Part shown: positions 21,296-32,577 of the stretch, piece after piece
Numbering within the stretch: the first letter of the stretch is position 1
How the letters are laid out: the number at the start of each line of letters is the position of its first letter
NCBI GenBank assembly: GCA_032622095.1
Contig: CP136063.1
Location: 76,917,980-76,981,979 of the forward strand
Length of the DNA: 64,000 bases
Direction: 5' to 3'
DNA from: Siphonodentalium dalli
Taxonomy: Eukaryota; Mollusca; Scaphopoda; Gadilida; Siphonodentaliidae
Program-made: the position numbers and the translations under genes
The notes under the pieces: generated by a model
What the model saw: only the letters and a program-made list of their open reading frames with translations
Told to the model about the DNA's origin: nothing
Database searches by the model: none

Positions 21296-22806
21296 CTATG
21301 TTTTCGAGTCCGATTCCATACACATGAACATAGCTGCATGCTTCCGATACATATTATATACACACAGAACGAGCCCCATTATATTATTTAAGCTATCAAA
21401 GCGACTTATACATCATAACTATGGAGGTGAACTTTCACATACAGCACATGTCACTATAAGGCCGGGACATGCATGTGTTCGTTCCTTTCGGGTTGATGAT
21501 ATTATGTTATAATACATTACACGTCTTTGAAGCATCTATACTACTAGGAAACCGAATATTTCCCCCAAAATGGCATGTATACGCAATACACCATAACTGA
21601 AGCACCGAGTTAAACACTCTTTATTAAATGCCAACAGGAATACTGATAAAAACGTTCATTAGGTATATTACTGTAATGTGAATAGTACTTCATATCACTC
21701 TCCAAATAGAATTATTTCCAATCTGAAATAAAATTATAGAAGCCATCAGTATATAAACGATGTTAATGCCATCTGCTCTGCTTCTGTTGACAAATATGCT
21801 AAACTGCTGTGATAATTAATAATCTGCATGTGAACTTCGAAACTATAACGCACGTTGAACGATAATTTTGCATAGATGTTGATAAAACCAAAGCGACGAC
21901 TTTTAGTATCAAGAGCGTTTGTAGTTAACAACACGTGAATAAATGGTTCATAGTGATGTATGTTCTATATATATGGTATATGCGATATTTTGTTATTTCA
22001 AAGTTAATAACGAGAGGCCGATCACGATCGGCAGATGTTAACCCATCCCTTGGCGATAAAAATTTAATATGATCGGATAAATGAGAGTTTTGGTGTTCAA
22101 TTATAGAGTATACTGTTATGTACTATTATAGACAAATGTACATAACACAAATTATTGGAATTTATGGGTCACTGGCATTTATATAAGAGAATGCACTGGT
22201 ACAGAATCTGTAATGCTAAACCGCCACAGCCAGCAAGCCCATGGGTTAAATGTGTAGGTGTGACCTGGACATGGAATACTTGGGTTAAGAGAGTCCAATT
22301 TAAGTTTACAATAATAATGTGTCCTAGTATACAGATAAGCAACCTCACCACTGACCCATTAATATCAATTATATAGCAGCACAGATGTCCATGTCTACTG
22401 TTAATAGCATGTGATGTTTATTGTTGAATCTTTATTTTAAATTAGATGCCATAGCCTTATGTATCAGATTATTTGCACATTGGCATAAGTCCAAAGGCAA
22501 TTGGTGAATTGGATTTAATGTTGCTCCAAACAGATTTACCAGTACATAACACAAGATTTTGGACCGATTTAATCAAATTTGGTGTGGTGATTCGGGGTAC
22601 CCTTGGCAGAGTTATAATGGTGTTAGTTTTTCAATTTTTTTTAACTTATTTAAAAAAATTAAAGGGACACATTGGAAATCTTTTTATCATAATCATCAAT
22701 ATCTAAATGAAAACAAATGACAATGTCAATGACATTTTTTTTATTATTATTATAAAAGTTAAAAATAATTTTTTTTTTAAATCGATTCAATTTTTCATTT
22801 TTTTTT
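21296..22806. other. Mostly unremarkable, one family H fragment
   Basis: 22165-22210 contains 'tatataagagaatgcactgg', a remnant of family H. The rest is AT-rich with short frames only. 22690-22806 is very T-rich. Confidence 0.45.
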
Positions 22807-23305
22807 CGAAAAAGGGTCATAACTCCTTTAAAATTAATCGGATCAAACCAATATTCGAACTCGATCTGTATTTTGGGCTGTGAAACTCACATACCAAATT
22901 TGGTTCCAATCAGATAAAAAATGTTCGAGTTATGGCAGAATTAATTAATTCTAAGTCGAAAAAGGGCCATAACTCGGTAAAAAAAAGTCGGATCAAACCC
23001 ATATTCGAACTCGATCTGTATTTTGGGCCGAGAAACTCACATACCAAATTTGGTTCCGATCAGATAAAAAATGTTTGAGTTATGGCAGAATGCGTGAATT
23101 CTAAGTCGAAAAAGGGCCATAACTCTGTACAAAAAAGTTGGATCAAACCCATATTCGAACTCGATCTGTATTTTGGGCTGAAAACCCCATATACAAAATT
23201 TGGTTTTGATCAGGTAAAAAATGTTTGAGTTATCGCATTACACGTAAAGTGTCTACGGACGGACAGACGGACGGACAGACGGACGGACAGACGGACGGAC
23301 GAACG
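22807..23305. repeat. Tandem 150-bp repeat, three units, ending in (GGACGGACAGAC)n
   Basis: 'cgaaaaagggccataactc' starts at 22807, 22957 and 23107, an exact 150-bp period. Each unit contains 'attcgaactcgatctgtatt' and 'accaaatttggtt'. The third runs into a tract of ggac/agac repeats (23255-23305). I recognise this as a common mollusc-type interspersed repeat (knowledge, not searched). Confidence 0.9.
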
Positions 23306-23490
23306 ACGAGTGGTCAATCCGGACAACGACACTATGTTTACCATACATGGTATGGGTAAACATAAAAATGTGTTGCAGATGTAATAAATGGTATACATTG
23401 GATCTGAGTTACTGCCTGCCTATAGTACGATTGTGTGATTTGAATCGCAAATAATGTCCAAGTCTATGAGTACGCATTTGCGAGCAGTTT

Positions 23491-23735
23491 CCTTAGGAAA
23501 TGTTCAGATAATAAGTTAATTTGTTTAACTTATTATCTAAACATTTCCAACCAATTATTATGATTCCTTCAGCATCTGAATTATCTTTTCGTCAACTGTC
23601 GTCAGCTGCTAATTTATCCCGAACACCCATTCAAATGAAAAGTAGACCATTCATATATATATAATCATTGTATATACTATAATGTTATAACTGATGGGAG
23701 AATCTATTTGGTATAGAAATGGTTAATATTCAAAA
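23491..23735 (-). mobile_element. Family I element with terminal hairpin
   Basis: The left part is a perfect-looking hairpin 'ttcagataataagtt'/'aacttattatctaa' (23495-23550). The right end 'tgggagaatctatttggtat' then 'agaaatggttaa' is the family I terminus inverted (compare 1557). Confidence 0.6.
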
Positions 23736-24420
23736 TACCCCATCCGACTTGACACCAGAAACCTACCATGCATACGGTAGATCCCATATTGTAAAGAGCG
23801 TGTATTAAACTGTTATCTGTCAGCGGAGAAGCTTACAAATGAAAGATTGTTTATTGCATAATCTATATACACTGATCAAACATAAGCATATATAGAGCGA
23901 TGTACATACAAAATCCGGACGATGGCGTGACCTAACTGGCCGTCTTCCCGTCGCCGCCCAGGCAACAATAGTAAGGCAAGTTGACTACACTGATACACCT
24001 GATAGGTTTAAAGATACATCTCCAATTCTCTTAACATGTGTGGATGATTTAAGACAATTATTTAATACATACTATAAACATTGTATACAATTGCTTGATT
24101 GAGTTGAGGATTAGACATGGTAAAATAATTCTTAGTTGAAGAGAGCCATGCACGGTTTGGTCCCAGTAAGCTCATGGCACGGCAGTAAACCCGAGCGGCC
24201 GTCCCAGGGAGACATCGTGGCATGAATTTCCAGGAGCCCACCTACAAGTGACATGAATGTCATGTATATATAAATATATTTGCAATCGAGATGGCAGGTC
24301 TACCGAAATTTCATATATTTTAACAAATGCATTAATAGTTACATTAATAATTAATAATTATTATCGGTCAACGTGTAATTAAACAGTATATTAATAATGT
24401 TCGTTGCACGTCACTAAAGA
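23736..24420. other. No recognisable feature
   Basis: AT-rich sequence, no coding signal and no partner in the window. Confidence 0.45.
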
Positions 24421-25043
24421 CTAAGATTTTTTTTTACAATCTGGACAAAACAAGAGGTGTGACTGTCCCAATGGGACTAAGGATACCCCCCCCCCCCCCC
24501 GTGTTTTTTTTAAATACGAAGATGTTTCACATGTCAGTAAACATTTAGTTAAAATAATAAAATAACAGTTCCAATTGCAGGTGCACAACCCTAACCCTAA
24601 TCTTAAACCTATTGACCGAAAAATGTAGGAATAAAAGCTCGGACAAAATTATGCATGTTACAAAAATGTTCTAAGTCGAAAAAGGGGAATAATAACTCCA
24701 CAAAAATAGTCGGACAGACATCATAATCGCAGGTGCACATGTTCCCATGGTACTAAATATCATTGCCAAGATTAAAAAAACATTGACCTAAAAATGTAGG
24801 AATAAAAGCTCGGACAAAATTATACATGTTGCGAAAAAGGGGGGATAACACCACCAACAAAAGTCAAACAGACGTCATAATCGCAGGTGCACAGGTTCCC
24901 ATGGTGGTTGATGTCTGTGCCAAGTTTCATGGAAATTGATCAAAAAACGACTGAGAAAAACTCCGGACAAATGTGTGTCCACGGACGGACGGACGGACAA
25001 GCTGACTCCAATATACCCCCTAACTTCGTTGCGGGGGTATAAC
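24421..25043. repeat. Diverged ~150-bp tandem repeat ending in (GGAC)n
   Basis: 'cataatcgcaggtgcaca' and 'gtaggaataaaagctcggac' recur about every 150 bp, and the array ends 'acggacggacggacggacaa' near 24980, then 'ataccccctaacttcgttgc'. It has the same architecture as 22807-23305 but a different sequence subfamily. A C14 run is at 24488-24501. Confidence 0.78.
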
Positions 25044-25704
25044 AAGTGGCAACAGAATTAGGTATGTGGAAGAATAGCATTTGTAACAGGGGTGTGTCTC
25101 AAACAATTTGGAGTACAAATTAAAAAGTTTTTTGCAGGTTTCGGGGTGGTAGGTCCCCGAATATACAAGATGCATAACAAAAGCTCACCTTCCTGCAATT
25201 GGTTTTACTACCCCCTTGAAAGTAATGGTATTTATCGGCGGACTTTGATAAGAATTTCCAACAGTCGTGGCTGTGAATGACATTGACTCTCGTGAAGTTC
25301 GAAGTGATCATAATATACTCGGACTCTGAGCATGCGGCTGAGAAAACAGTCTTGTTATGCAAGGCACATAGTTACTCATACGCGCTTACATGGAGGTAAG
25401 CGTTGCCACGCGCTATATATATGTCAAACATGTCGATTGGTATAAATAGCAGTTGATTTGGTTCAATAAATTGCTTCGTTATTTCAATGTAATGTTATAT
25501 GTAGAACTTAATTGGAACCCACAGAAATATGTTGCACGCGATCTGGAATGTTTGTGCAATCCCGGGATTGGTTTTTTGTTATGCTATCACATATGATTAG
25601 AACTTTCTCAAAATAGTGTAGAATGAATTAAAACCGACACAATTCTTAACACAAAATGTAAGTTGTCCTTACACTCGGTATACGTTATGGTAGTGGTCAG
25701 TTGT
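25044..25704. other. No recognisable feature
   Basis: Only short frames on both strands, and no repeats with partners here. Confidence 0.45.
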
Positions 25705-25912
25705 CAGCATAGCGAGGGGACTGATATACGCCTTGCAGTTTGCATTAAATAAGGCCACTATACCAACAATTCACACTCGGTGTTATGCGATTCTATTCTG
25801 TTAACAGACTGTAGCTGTTTTACAATTGGCCACGATCTCCCTCCACATCGTAGCGACCAAGCTGCAAACCAGAGTTCAGTCCCCTTGTTACGCTATGTAT
25901 GAACGCTATCAG
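25705..25912. mobile_element. Possible TIR element (catagcg ends)
   Basis: 'catagcgaggggactgatat' at the left and 'cagtccccttgttacgctatg' in outline at the right form an inverted pair of about 40 bp that also includes 'ttgcagtttgc'/'gctgcaaacc'. About 200 bp in total. Confidence 0.55.
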
Positions 25913-28386
25913 CATGTGTAATTTTTAAATTAAATCTAACCTTTTTTATTGAAGTGTTTTATCAGAACAATGCAGAATGAATTGTAACCTACAAAAGTCT
26001 CAAATAAATAAATGTGACAATTCTTCACATTACATGTAGTAGCGTTAAGTCCGGCGTATAGGGGAATGGACTCTGCATGGATCTTGCGTAGTGACATGTA
26101 TAGTCTGATACAATTTGACGGATGAAGTTAGATGTTTTCAATGAATATGTAAACCTCGCTATTAACATTCTAGCAGATATAATATATGTACATATTGATA
26201 CATGTCGGTCAACATATTCACGATAAACACTGTTATAAAGCTTCGACGACATGAATTTAAATGAACAACATATTAATCCAACTTCAACGCGACAGACGGC
26301 GCTATATACTGCATGTGCGAGTTGCAGGCCAATGCGCCACGGATTATATATAAAACAATATAGCCGCTACTAGCTATAGTTTTTTTCCGCAGAAATATTC
26401 CTTCCATTGGGAATAATTATACTGACTAAATAACGGAATTATTCACAAATAAAAAAATTATAAAACAGTTTTGTTAAATTCATCGTACCCCACAGTCACC
26501 GGAGTATTATATCAGTGTGTTGTAACATCCGAGACACTCTTGTGTGGATCCACTAAATTTTGTTGGAAGACAACTAAACAAGAAGTCCAAAAATGTATCA
26601 TTCGTATATACCAAACATTTTAAATGATGGCACCAATCAATTATCCGCTGAGCCACACACTCATTGATATCGAACACATTAATGTTTGTCAGCTATACGA
26701 AACGATAATGGATTACAAATTGGACACTTTTGCAAAATCACAGCAATTTCTGATCACTGTATGTTATACAGTTTAGAAGAATAAACAATACAAGTGCGTC
26801 CCCTTATGACGTGCCGTTGGATCAGAAGCAAGGTCAGATTCCCAACCAGTGCATAATCTCACACAACATATTATGCACACTCATCAAAATTCCCTATCCA
26901 CTGCCAACAAGATATATCATCATCTCACTCCTCACTTCCCTTTATCATATCCGACAACCACCTTAATCCTCGAAACTATTCTCGAATAACCAAAATCATT
27001 CTATATAAAACTACTCTATATTCATCTGACAACCACCATACCCTTCCTATACATACTTCCACATAAAACATAAAACGTCAACAATTTTTAATCTGAAGCC
27101 CACCCCCCCCCCCCATTTACTTGAAACAACTTGAAGTGTTTTAAATCACTCTCACAGGATGGGCCTTGTCACGAGTCAATCGGAAACGACTCCCTAAAGC
27201 TTAAAGCTTGTTGTCAAATCCCTTTCACATCATCACTGTTAATATTTGTCTTGTTTTGTAATATATAATGACTAAATATGGAATAAATACTGTTTACACC
27301 ATGCAATCACGGGAGAAGACTTATATTTTAAAGAGTGAAGAGCGGGTCGAAACCTACCCCTAGCCCACCAACCCTATAGATGAACTTGACTTATTTACAA
27401 CCAAAATTGATCACTTTTGGTGTAAACTGTTTCAATGAAATCTCTGTAATTTAATTAAAGTACGTTCTGTGTTGTGTTATCCCCTTCCGATTTGATCAGG
27501 ATATATATTCATTTTGAAATATAATCATATTATCGGGTGGTACTTTTGGTTTCTGATCTGTGTGGCTTTGTAGTTAATTGTATCAGGAGGTGATAATTAA
27601 GGCACATTTCTTGTTTCATTCCAGCATAGTTTTATAAATTGGTTGTATTCAACTGTAACTATTTGCGAGCATGTATAATTGGTAATTCATTGACTGCGGG
27701 CGTTCGCATAACACTGTACTGTTGCGAGATATGAATGCCTGAACTATTGAATTTCTTGACGGACAATTGATATTCTCCCCGCCTGAAATTCTTGATAATC
27801 CGATATCGAACAACTTTTGACACGACGCGCTAGTCCATTTGAACCATGGATTCTCATTGGACCCTCGATTAAATCCCCCAACGTGTACCTTACATCTAGA
27901 GCGCTCGAATCGAGTCTCATTAATTATGTGATCTGACATTTGTATTCACATGAAATAGTCACAGCGGTGTCAAGTAGTTTGGCGCATATCACTAAATTGA
28001 TTGATACTATTGTGCATTAGTCCAAGAGAACGATACACACATGTGCAATTTATATTAAATGATTTTCATCGATAACATAATGGCACAGTGGTATAGATCC
28101 TTTTACGGATAGCGAGAATGATGTGTTGCCACATTTCGAATTATGTTCACTGACATATCACTCAGCCCATTATTATCAACTGGAATCAAAATGAAAAGGA
28201 TCGTTTAAGTTTTATAATAAATAATATAATACATTTATATATTGTGGCGTAACTGTTAGCCTGGAATAAGTGCAGCCTCCTTAACAGTCCTCCTTTTAGC
28301 TGAAGCCGCGTGCATTTGCTATATGGAATATTTAGAGTGGGCCTATAGGAATCACTGAACTAAATGGTTTCCCATAGGCGACAGTG
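25913..28386. other. 2.5 kb without recognisable feature
   Basis: AT-rich, apparently unique. 26880-27120 is strikingly G-poor on the plus strand and ends in a C14 run (27102-27115). A 96-codon minus-strand frame (27939-27649) has no motif I recognise. Confidence 0.5.
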
Positions 28387-28888
28387 TTAAAGGCACGTGA
28401 GGCCTTAGTTGTCGAAAATATTCATATTTGTTCCAATCACCGTAAACAGAAATACATTAAAACGCATACAGTTTCGTTCATATATACCATGACCATCGCG
28501 TAAACAGCATGTTATCATAAAGATTTACTATATTTTACCCAAGCAAGAGCCTGATTGTGTTACATGAGACAGCACAATGCTGCTGGCTAATCACACACAA
28601 ATGGCATAAACGCTCTTTATTCGTTCCATATCAGGAATTCACCAACAAAGAACGCTCTTTATGTTTACCATCATAATATAAACAAACACCAGAAAAGTTA
28701 CTTTTTATGCTTTTGTTTACATAACAATGGTCAAATATATGACAATAACATACTGTTTATGCGATATTTCTTATTTGTATACGGACAAAGTCTGTCTATA
28801 TTTTGTTGTTCCTCCTGTTTGTGGCGGTTTTTGACGGGTGGAAATATTTTCACAGGATACCCACCGCCAAGGCCAACCGTACCTTTAA
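28387..28888 (+). mobile_element. TTAA-flanked element, family G, copy G1
   Basis: Starts TTAAAGGCACGTG and ends CCGTACCTTTAA with TTAA at both ends. The arms are long diverged inverted repeats: 'cgcgtaaacagcatgttatc' inside the left arm pairs with 'aacatactgtttatgcg' in the right. The centre carries 'aacgctctttatt' and 'aacgctctttatg'. There is no transposase. Peptide-like strings such as FVAVFDGWKYFHRIPTAKAN at the right end recur in several copies only because the DNA is repeated. Other copies: 34671, 43490, 51211, 52664, 59471 and 62387. Confidence 0.88.
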
Positions 28889-29406
28889 CGTTTCGGCCAA
28901 ATTCACTGAATTGAAACCTGCAGGCCATACCAGTGATGCTTACCCAGCTAGATTGACACCAGTTGATCACGAAAATGCAAGAAAAATCATAGGTCATGTG
29001 TTTACTTTTTAAAATAAATCCCCAAGTGTGCGACAGGGCTATCCCACAGCCAAATTTGATCTGGAAAAACCCAGAACTACAGCAGCTAGTTAAATAAATT
29101 TCCCGCTCACAAAAATCCATTCCCCCATTCATTCACCAGTTTAAATCATTTAGATATGATGTACAAATCAAATAAACGCGATGTCATCCTTTAATAACGT
29201 GTCGCATGTATATTGTGAAAGTCATTCTTCAGTTACCTTCACCTTTAGTATTCCACGGTGTACTCGCTACCCGACTCTAGAACACATTTAGCTCCCTGAT
29301 TCCTATAAAACTTGTTATATATACGTAGAGTTCACAGAGGGTCTTACTCTATTTTGATTGGACGAAGCGTGATCATGTACCAGAGAGTAGTTTTACCTTT
29401 GCCCGG
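28889..29406. other. No recognisable feature
   Basis: Unremarkable AT-rich sequence between G1 and the 63-bp repeat. Confidence 0.4.
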
Positions 29407-29660
29407 TAAGCGAACAATCTTCGGATTATTACCCGCCTGCGGATGTTATACGGTTGGTGCGAGGCGAGGTAGGCGAACAATCTTCGGATTATTACCCGAC
29501 TGCGGATGTTATGCGGTTGGTGCGAGGCGAGGTAGGCGAACAATCTTCGGATTATTACCCGACTGCGGGTGTTATACGGTTGGTGCGAGGCGAGGTAGGC
29601 GAACAATCTTCGGATTATTACCCGCCTGCGGATGTTATGCGGTTGGTGCGAGGCGAGAAT
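29407..29660 (+). repeat. 63-bp tandem repeat, four units
   Basis: 'gcgaacaatcttcggattat' starts at 29410, 29473, 29536 and 29599, an exact 63-bp period. A diverged remnant follows to about 29730. The period is a multiple of three, so a 150-codon plus-strand frame (29312-29764) contains four 21-residue units, but a minus-strand frame is open as well. Coding is therefore unproven. Confidence 0.93.
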
Positions 29661-29747
29661 TGAGACAAGCGAACTATCGCCCTGACTATAGTGTTCGAAC
29701 TATTACAGGCCTGCTGACATTAAGGTTGGCGCTAGGTGATACATATA

Positions 29748-30112
29748 TAACAAGAAAACCATAATCAAAAATGGTAACGCCCTCAATATCATATTACTAG
29801 CCATAATATAAATTATAATATCAAATATATTGGTTACATGAATGCACCGACTCAGAATTCCGTTAAACAACTAATCCTTCAAATTATTTTTAAAAAAATA
29901 CGGCTTATTACTGCAGGTTTCTCATTCACCACACCAGAAAGCTTCTAAATGCGGATAAAAAAATCGGAGGCATTGTGTTCCCGCCAAGAGTGCATGGCCC
30001 AGCCATTGTTCATACCTAAACATCGAAAGCAATTGACGCGGTCATAATAGTTACATACTGCAAATATAAGACACACAGCGAATACACACCCCACGAAAAC
30101 CCGAAATGTGTT
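29748..30112 (+). repeat. Dispersed repeat S, partner of 16131-16600
   Basis: Same ordered blocks as in the first copy. It ends shortly before the LINE-c remnant. Confidence 0.72.
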
Positions 30113-30187
30113 GTCCTGCGAGAAATCCCATCGCTATAGCTCAATTTGACACGGCCAAATTAGACTTCCTACAATATCCTAAAACAA

Positions 30188-30684
30188 TAAAGCTTCTCAA
30201 ATCATCGGCATAGTCAACAGAACTTTCACGAACTTGGACATCGACACTTTCTAATCGCTCTACATAAGCATGGTCAGACCTATCATCGAATACTGTAACT
30301 CTGCACATCACATCACAAATATCCAAGCATTGTGTTAGAGAAATACAAAGAAAAGCAACGAATCTAGTTCGTCAAATCAAAACTCTATGCTACCGAGACC
30401 GAATGATGATAAGACTCAATCTGATGTCTTTAAAATATCGAATATTTAGAGGAGGTCTAATCGAGGTATATAAACTGTTGAATGGTCATTACAATATCAA
30501 TACCCGTGACCTATTAGAAAGACATTCATCAGGAAGAACAAGAGGCCACAATAAAAAGCTACAGATGCCCATTGTTAACAAGGCCATAGGAAAATATTTC
30601 TTCACGCAGAGGGTGGTAAATAGCTGGAACTCTCTGCCAGACTTCGCTGTTGAGGCTCCAACACTCGATCAATTCAAAATATAG
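30188..30684 (+). pseudogene. LINE-c: C-terminal reverse transcriptase remnant
   Basis: The conceptual reading contains IGIVNRTFTNLDIDTF, then LYISMVRPIIEYCNS, then EIQRKATNLV, SLKYRIFRGGLIEVYKLLNG, RTRGHNKK and FFTQRVVNSWNSLPD. This series is the typical end of the polymerase of jockey/CR1-like non-LTR retrotransposons in invertebrates (family knowledge). One in-frame stop after DIDTF and one frameshift near 30335 break it. The intact frame covers 30403-30684 (93 codons) and ends at the natural stop. The palm domain with the catalytic aspartates is absent. This lineage differs from LINE-a and LINE-b, whose C-termini do not align. Confidence 0.87.
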
Positions 30685-30885
30685 TTACATAGACTCATTA
30701 TCTCTTCTATATATTTTGAGAACTCCGTGTATTCGAGAGATAGCCCACACCCTCCGGACCTCAATGATATAATCGTGAATGAGTATTGATATACCCCACT
30801 AAACTTTGACAAACACCAGTAATGGTGTGTAGATCATTTACATATATCTCCTATATATTTTGATACAATCTATCTAATTTACATA

Positions 30886-31549
30886 TCTCTCTTATATATT
30901 TATGTTTGTGTGTGTGTTGTACTTCATACAAATCTACGATTCTCGACCGATCGGGACGAAACTTGGTACGTGTGTGTAGTTTGACCAGGCGGTGGTCGTT
31001 GTCGTATTGGCGAGCCCGTGCGACGCCCGTGCAGCGCATGCGCAGATGAGATCTCGGAAACGGGTGGAGCTATCGACTTGAAATTTGCTATGTGAATGTA
31101 TCTTGCGCCGGGTACAAATTTTATCGGGTCGCCGAGCCCGTGCGACGCCCGTTCAGCGCATGCGCAGACGAGATATCGGAAACGGGTGGAGCTATCGACT
31201 TGAAATTTGCTATGTGAATGTATCTTGCGCCGGGTACAAATTTTATCGGGTCGCCGAGCCCGTGCGACGCCCGTGCAGCGCATGCGCAGACGAGATCTCC
31301 AAAACGTGTGGAGCTATCGACTTGAAATTTGCTATGTGAATGTATCTTGCGCCGGGTACAAATTTTATCAGGTCGCCGAGCACGTGCGACGCCAGCTTCG
31401 CGCATGCGCAGTCCAGATCTCGGAAACGGGTGGAGCTACCGGGTACAAATTTTTCTTATTGAAACGCGTGGAGCTAAAAATTAAAAAAAAAATATTAAAA
31501 AAAATTTCATGTTTCGGACAAGCCGCCGGTGGCGGGCTAACCTGCTAGT
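30886..31549 (+). mobile_element. Helitron-like non-autonomous element
   Basis: The 5' end is TCTCTCTTATATATTTATG preceded by A. The 3' end is CTAGT followed by T, with a GC hairpin CCGCC-GGT-GGCGG about 9 bases upstream. TC...CTRRT ends, a 3' hairpin and insertion between A and T are Helitron hallmarks. No Rep/helicase frame is present, so it is non-autonomous. The body holds a 122-bp tandem repeat. Alternative 5' starts exist at 30847 or 30705, both similar TCTC...TATATATTT words. Confidence 0.78.
31011..31440. repeat. 122-bp tandem repeat, about 3.5 units
   Basis: 'cgagcccgtgcgacgcccgt' starts at 31011, 31133 and 31255, and a variant starts at 31377, an exact 122-bp period. Internal tandem repeats are common in Helitron-derived non-autonomous elements of molluscs. 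Overlapping frames on both strands are artefacts. Confidence 0.93.
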
Positions 31550-31697
31550 TCTATTATATAAAATACGAGTTCGACGACAAGTAATATGTTCAAGTGACTC
31601 ATAAGTAAATATCGAATGACGATACATATATTCGTAAACAAGCATTGCAAATAATGTTATAGGGACGAAAAGTCGCTAGACTTGTTCCGTATTATGA

Positions 31698-31755
31698 CGA
31701 TGATGATGATGATGATGATGATGATCGATCGATGATGATGATTATGATGATCGTG
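31698..31755. repeat. (GAT)n microsatellite
   Basis: Runs of gatgatgat interrupted by gatcgatcgat. Confidence 0.93.
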
Positions 31756-32274
31756 TCGTTATTTGTTTAAAATACTTATCAATTGACATATACGCACCCG
31801 TTCCCTAATTAAAATCAACATATTTCGACAATTTTAGGGGAACTCCGTGAATTCGGGGACCTCCGCAAATAGTCCGCAAATAGCGACCTACTGCGAATTG
31901 TCACAACCGGAAAAACCCATTATCTATTTATAAAATGCCCAGCGAACCACAGCTTTCTAAAATCTGTAGAACAGTATACACCGGTGGCGTTATTAAAACA
32001 CATAACTGACTTGGGTGGAATAGCGAGAGCTATGTTCCCTCAGTGCATGGTGTCTTCTTAAAAGCAAGTAGGACTATTGACCTCGGCCTGCCGCCTCTGT
32101 AAGTAGTCCTGCTTGCTATTCAATCAAACATAATCATATTATATATTCTATAAATAGTAACTGTAGCAGAAGCTCATATTGACTGCTCTTTCAGACTAAA
32201 ATTTTCTTCAATAGAAAAAAAGAGATACACCATATATGACCCTTTATATATTAAATAATCATTGATGAGTAGTT
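31756..32274. other. No gene; one hairpin
   Basis: A hairpin with arms 'aagcaagtaggacta' and 'tagtcctgcttgct' lies at 32063-32117. The rest is unremarkable. Confidence 0.45.
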
Positions 32275-32577
32275 ATCCATTAGGAAATGTTAAGATAATC
32301 TGACCATTTCCTACAAATGAATAGCATTCCTTCTGCACTTATTTTATCTGTCGCCTGATTAGATTATTTGTACATCCCTCCAAATCAACAATAGTCCATT
32401 CCAATGTATACTTTTTTAATTTGGATATTCTGAACATAATGAATAATTTTGTCTACACTTAAGTTATCTGTCGTCTGCTTATATTACTGTACATGCCTTC
32501 ACATCAATAATAGACCATTCCAATGTACACTTGTTTAACTTGGTGAGATAATCCATTAAGTAATGAAAGGGTTAAGG
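32275..32577 (-). mobile_element. Family I element with internal ~120-bp tandem duplication
   Basis: The left end is 'taggaaatgttaagataatc' and the right end is 'taatgaaagggttaa'. Two internal units share 'tagtccattccaatgta', 'ttatctgtcg' and 'tttaa.ttgg'. Related to 23491-23735 and 1557-1720. Confidence 0.6.
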
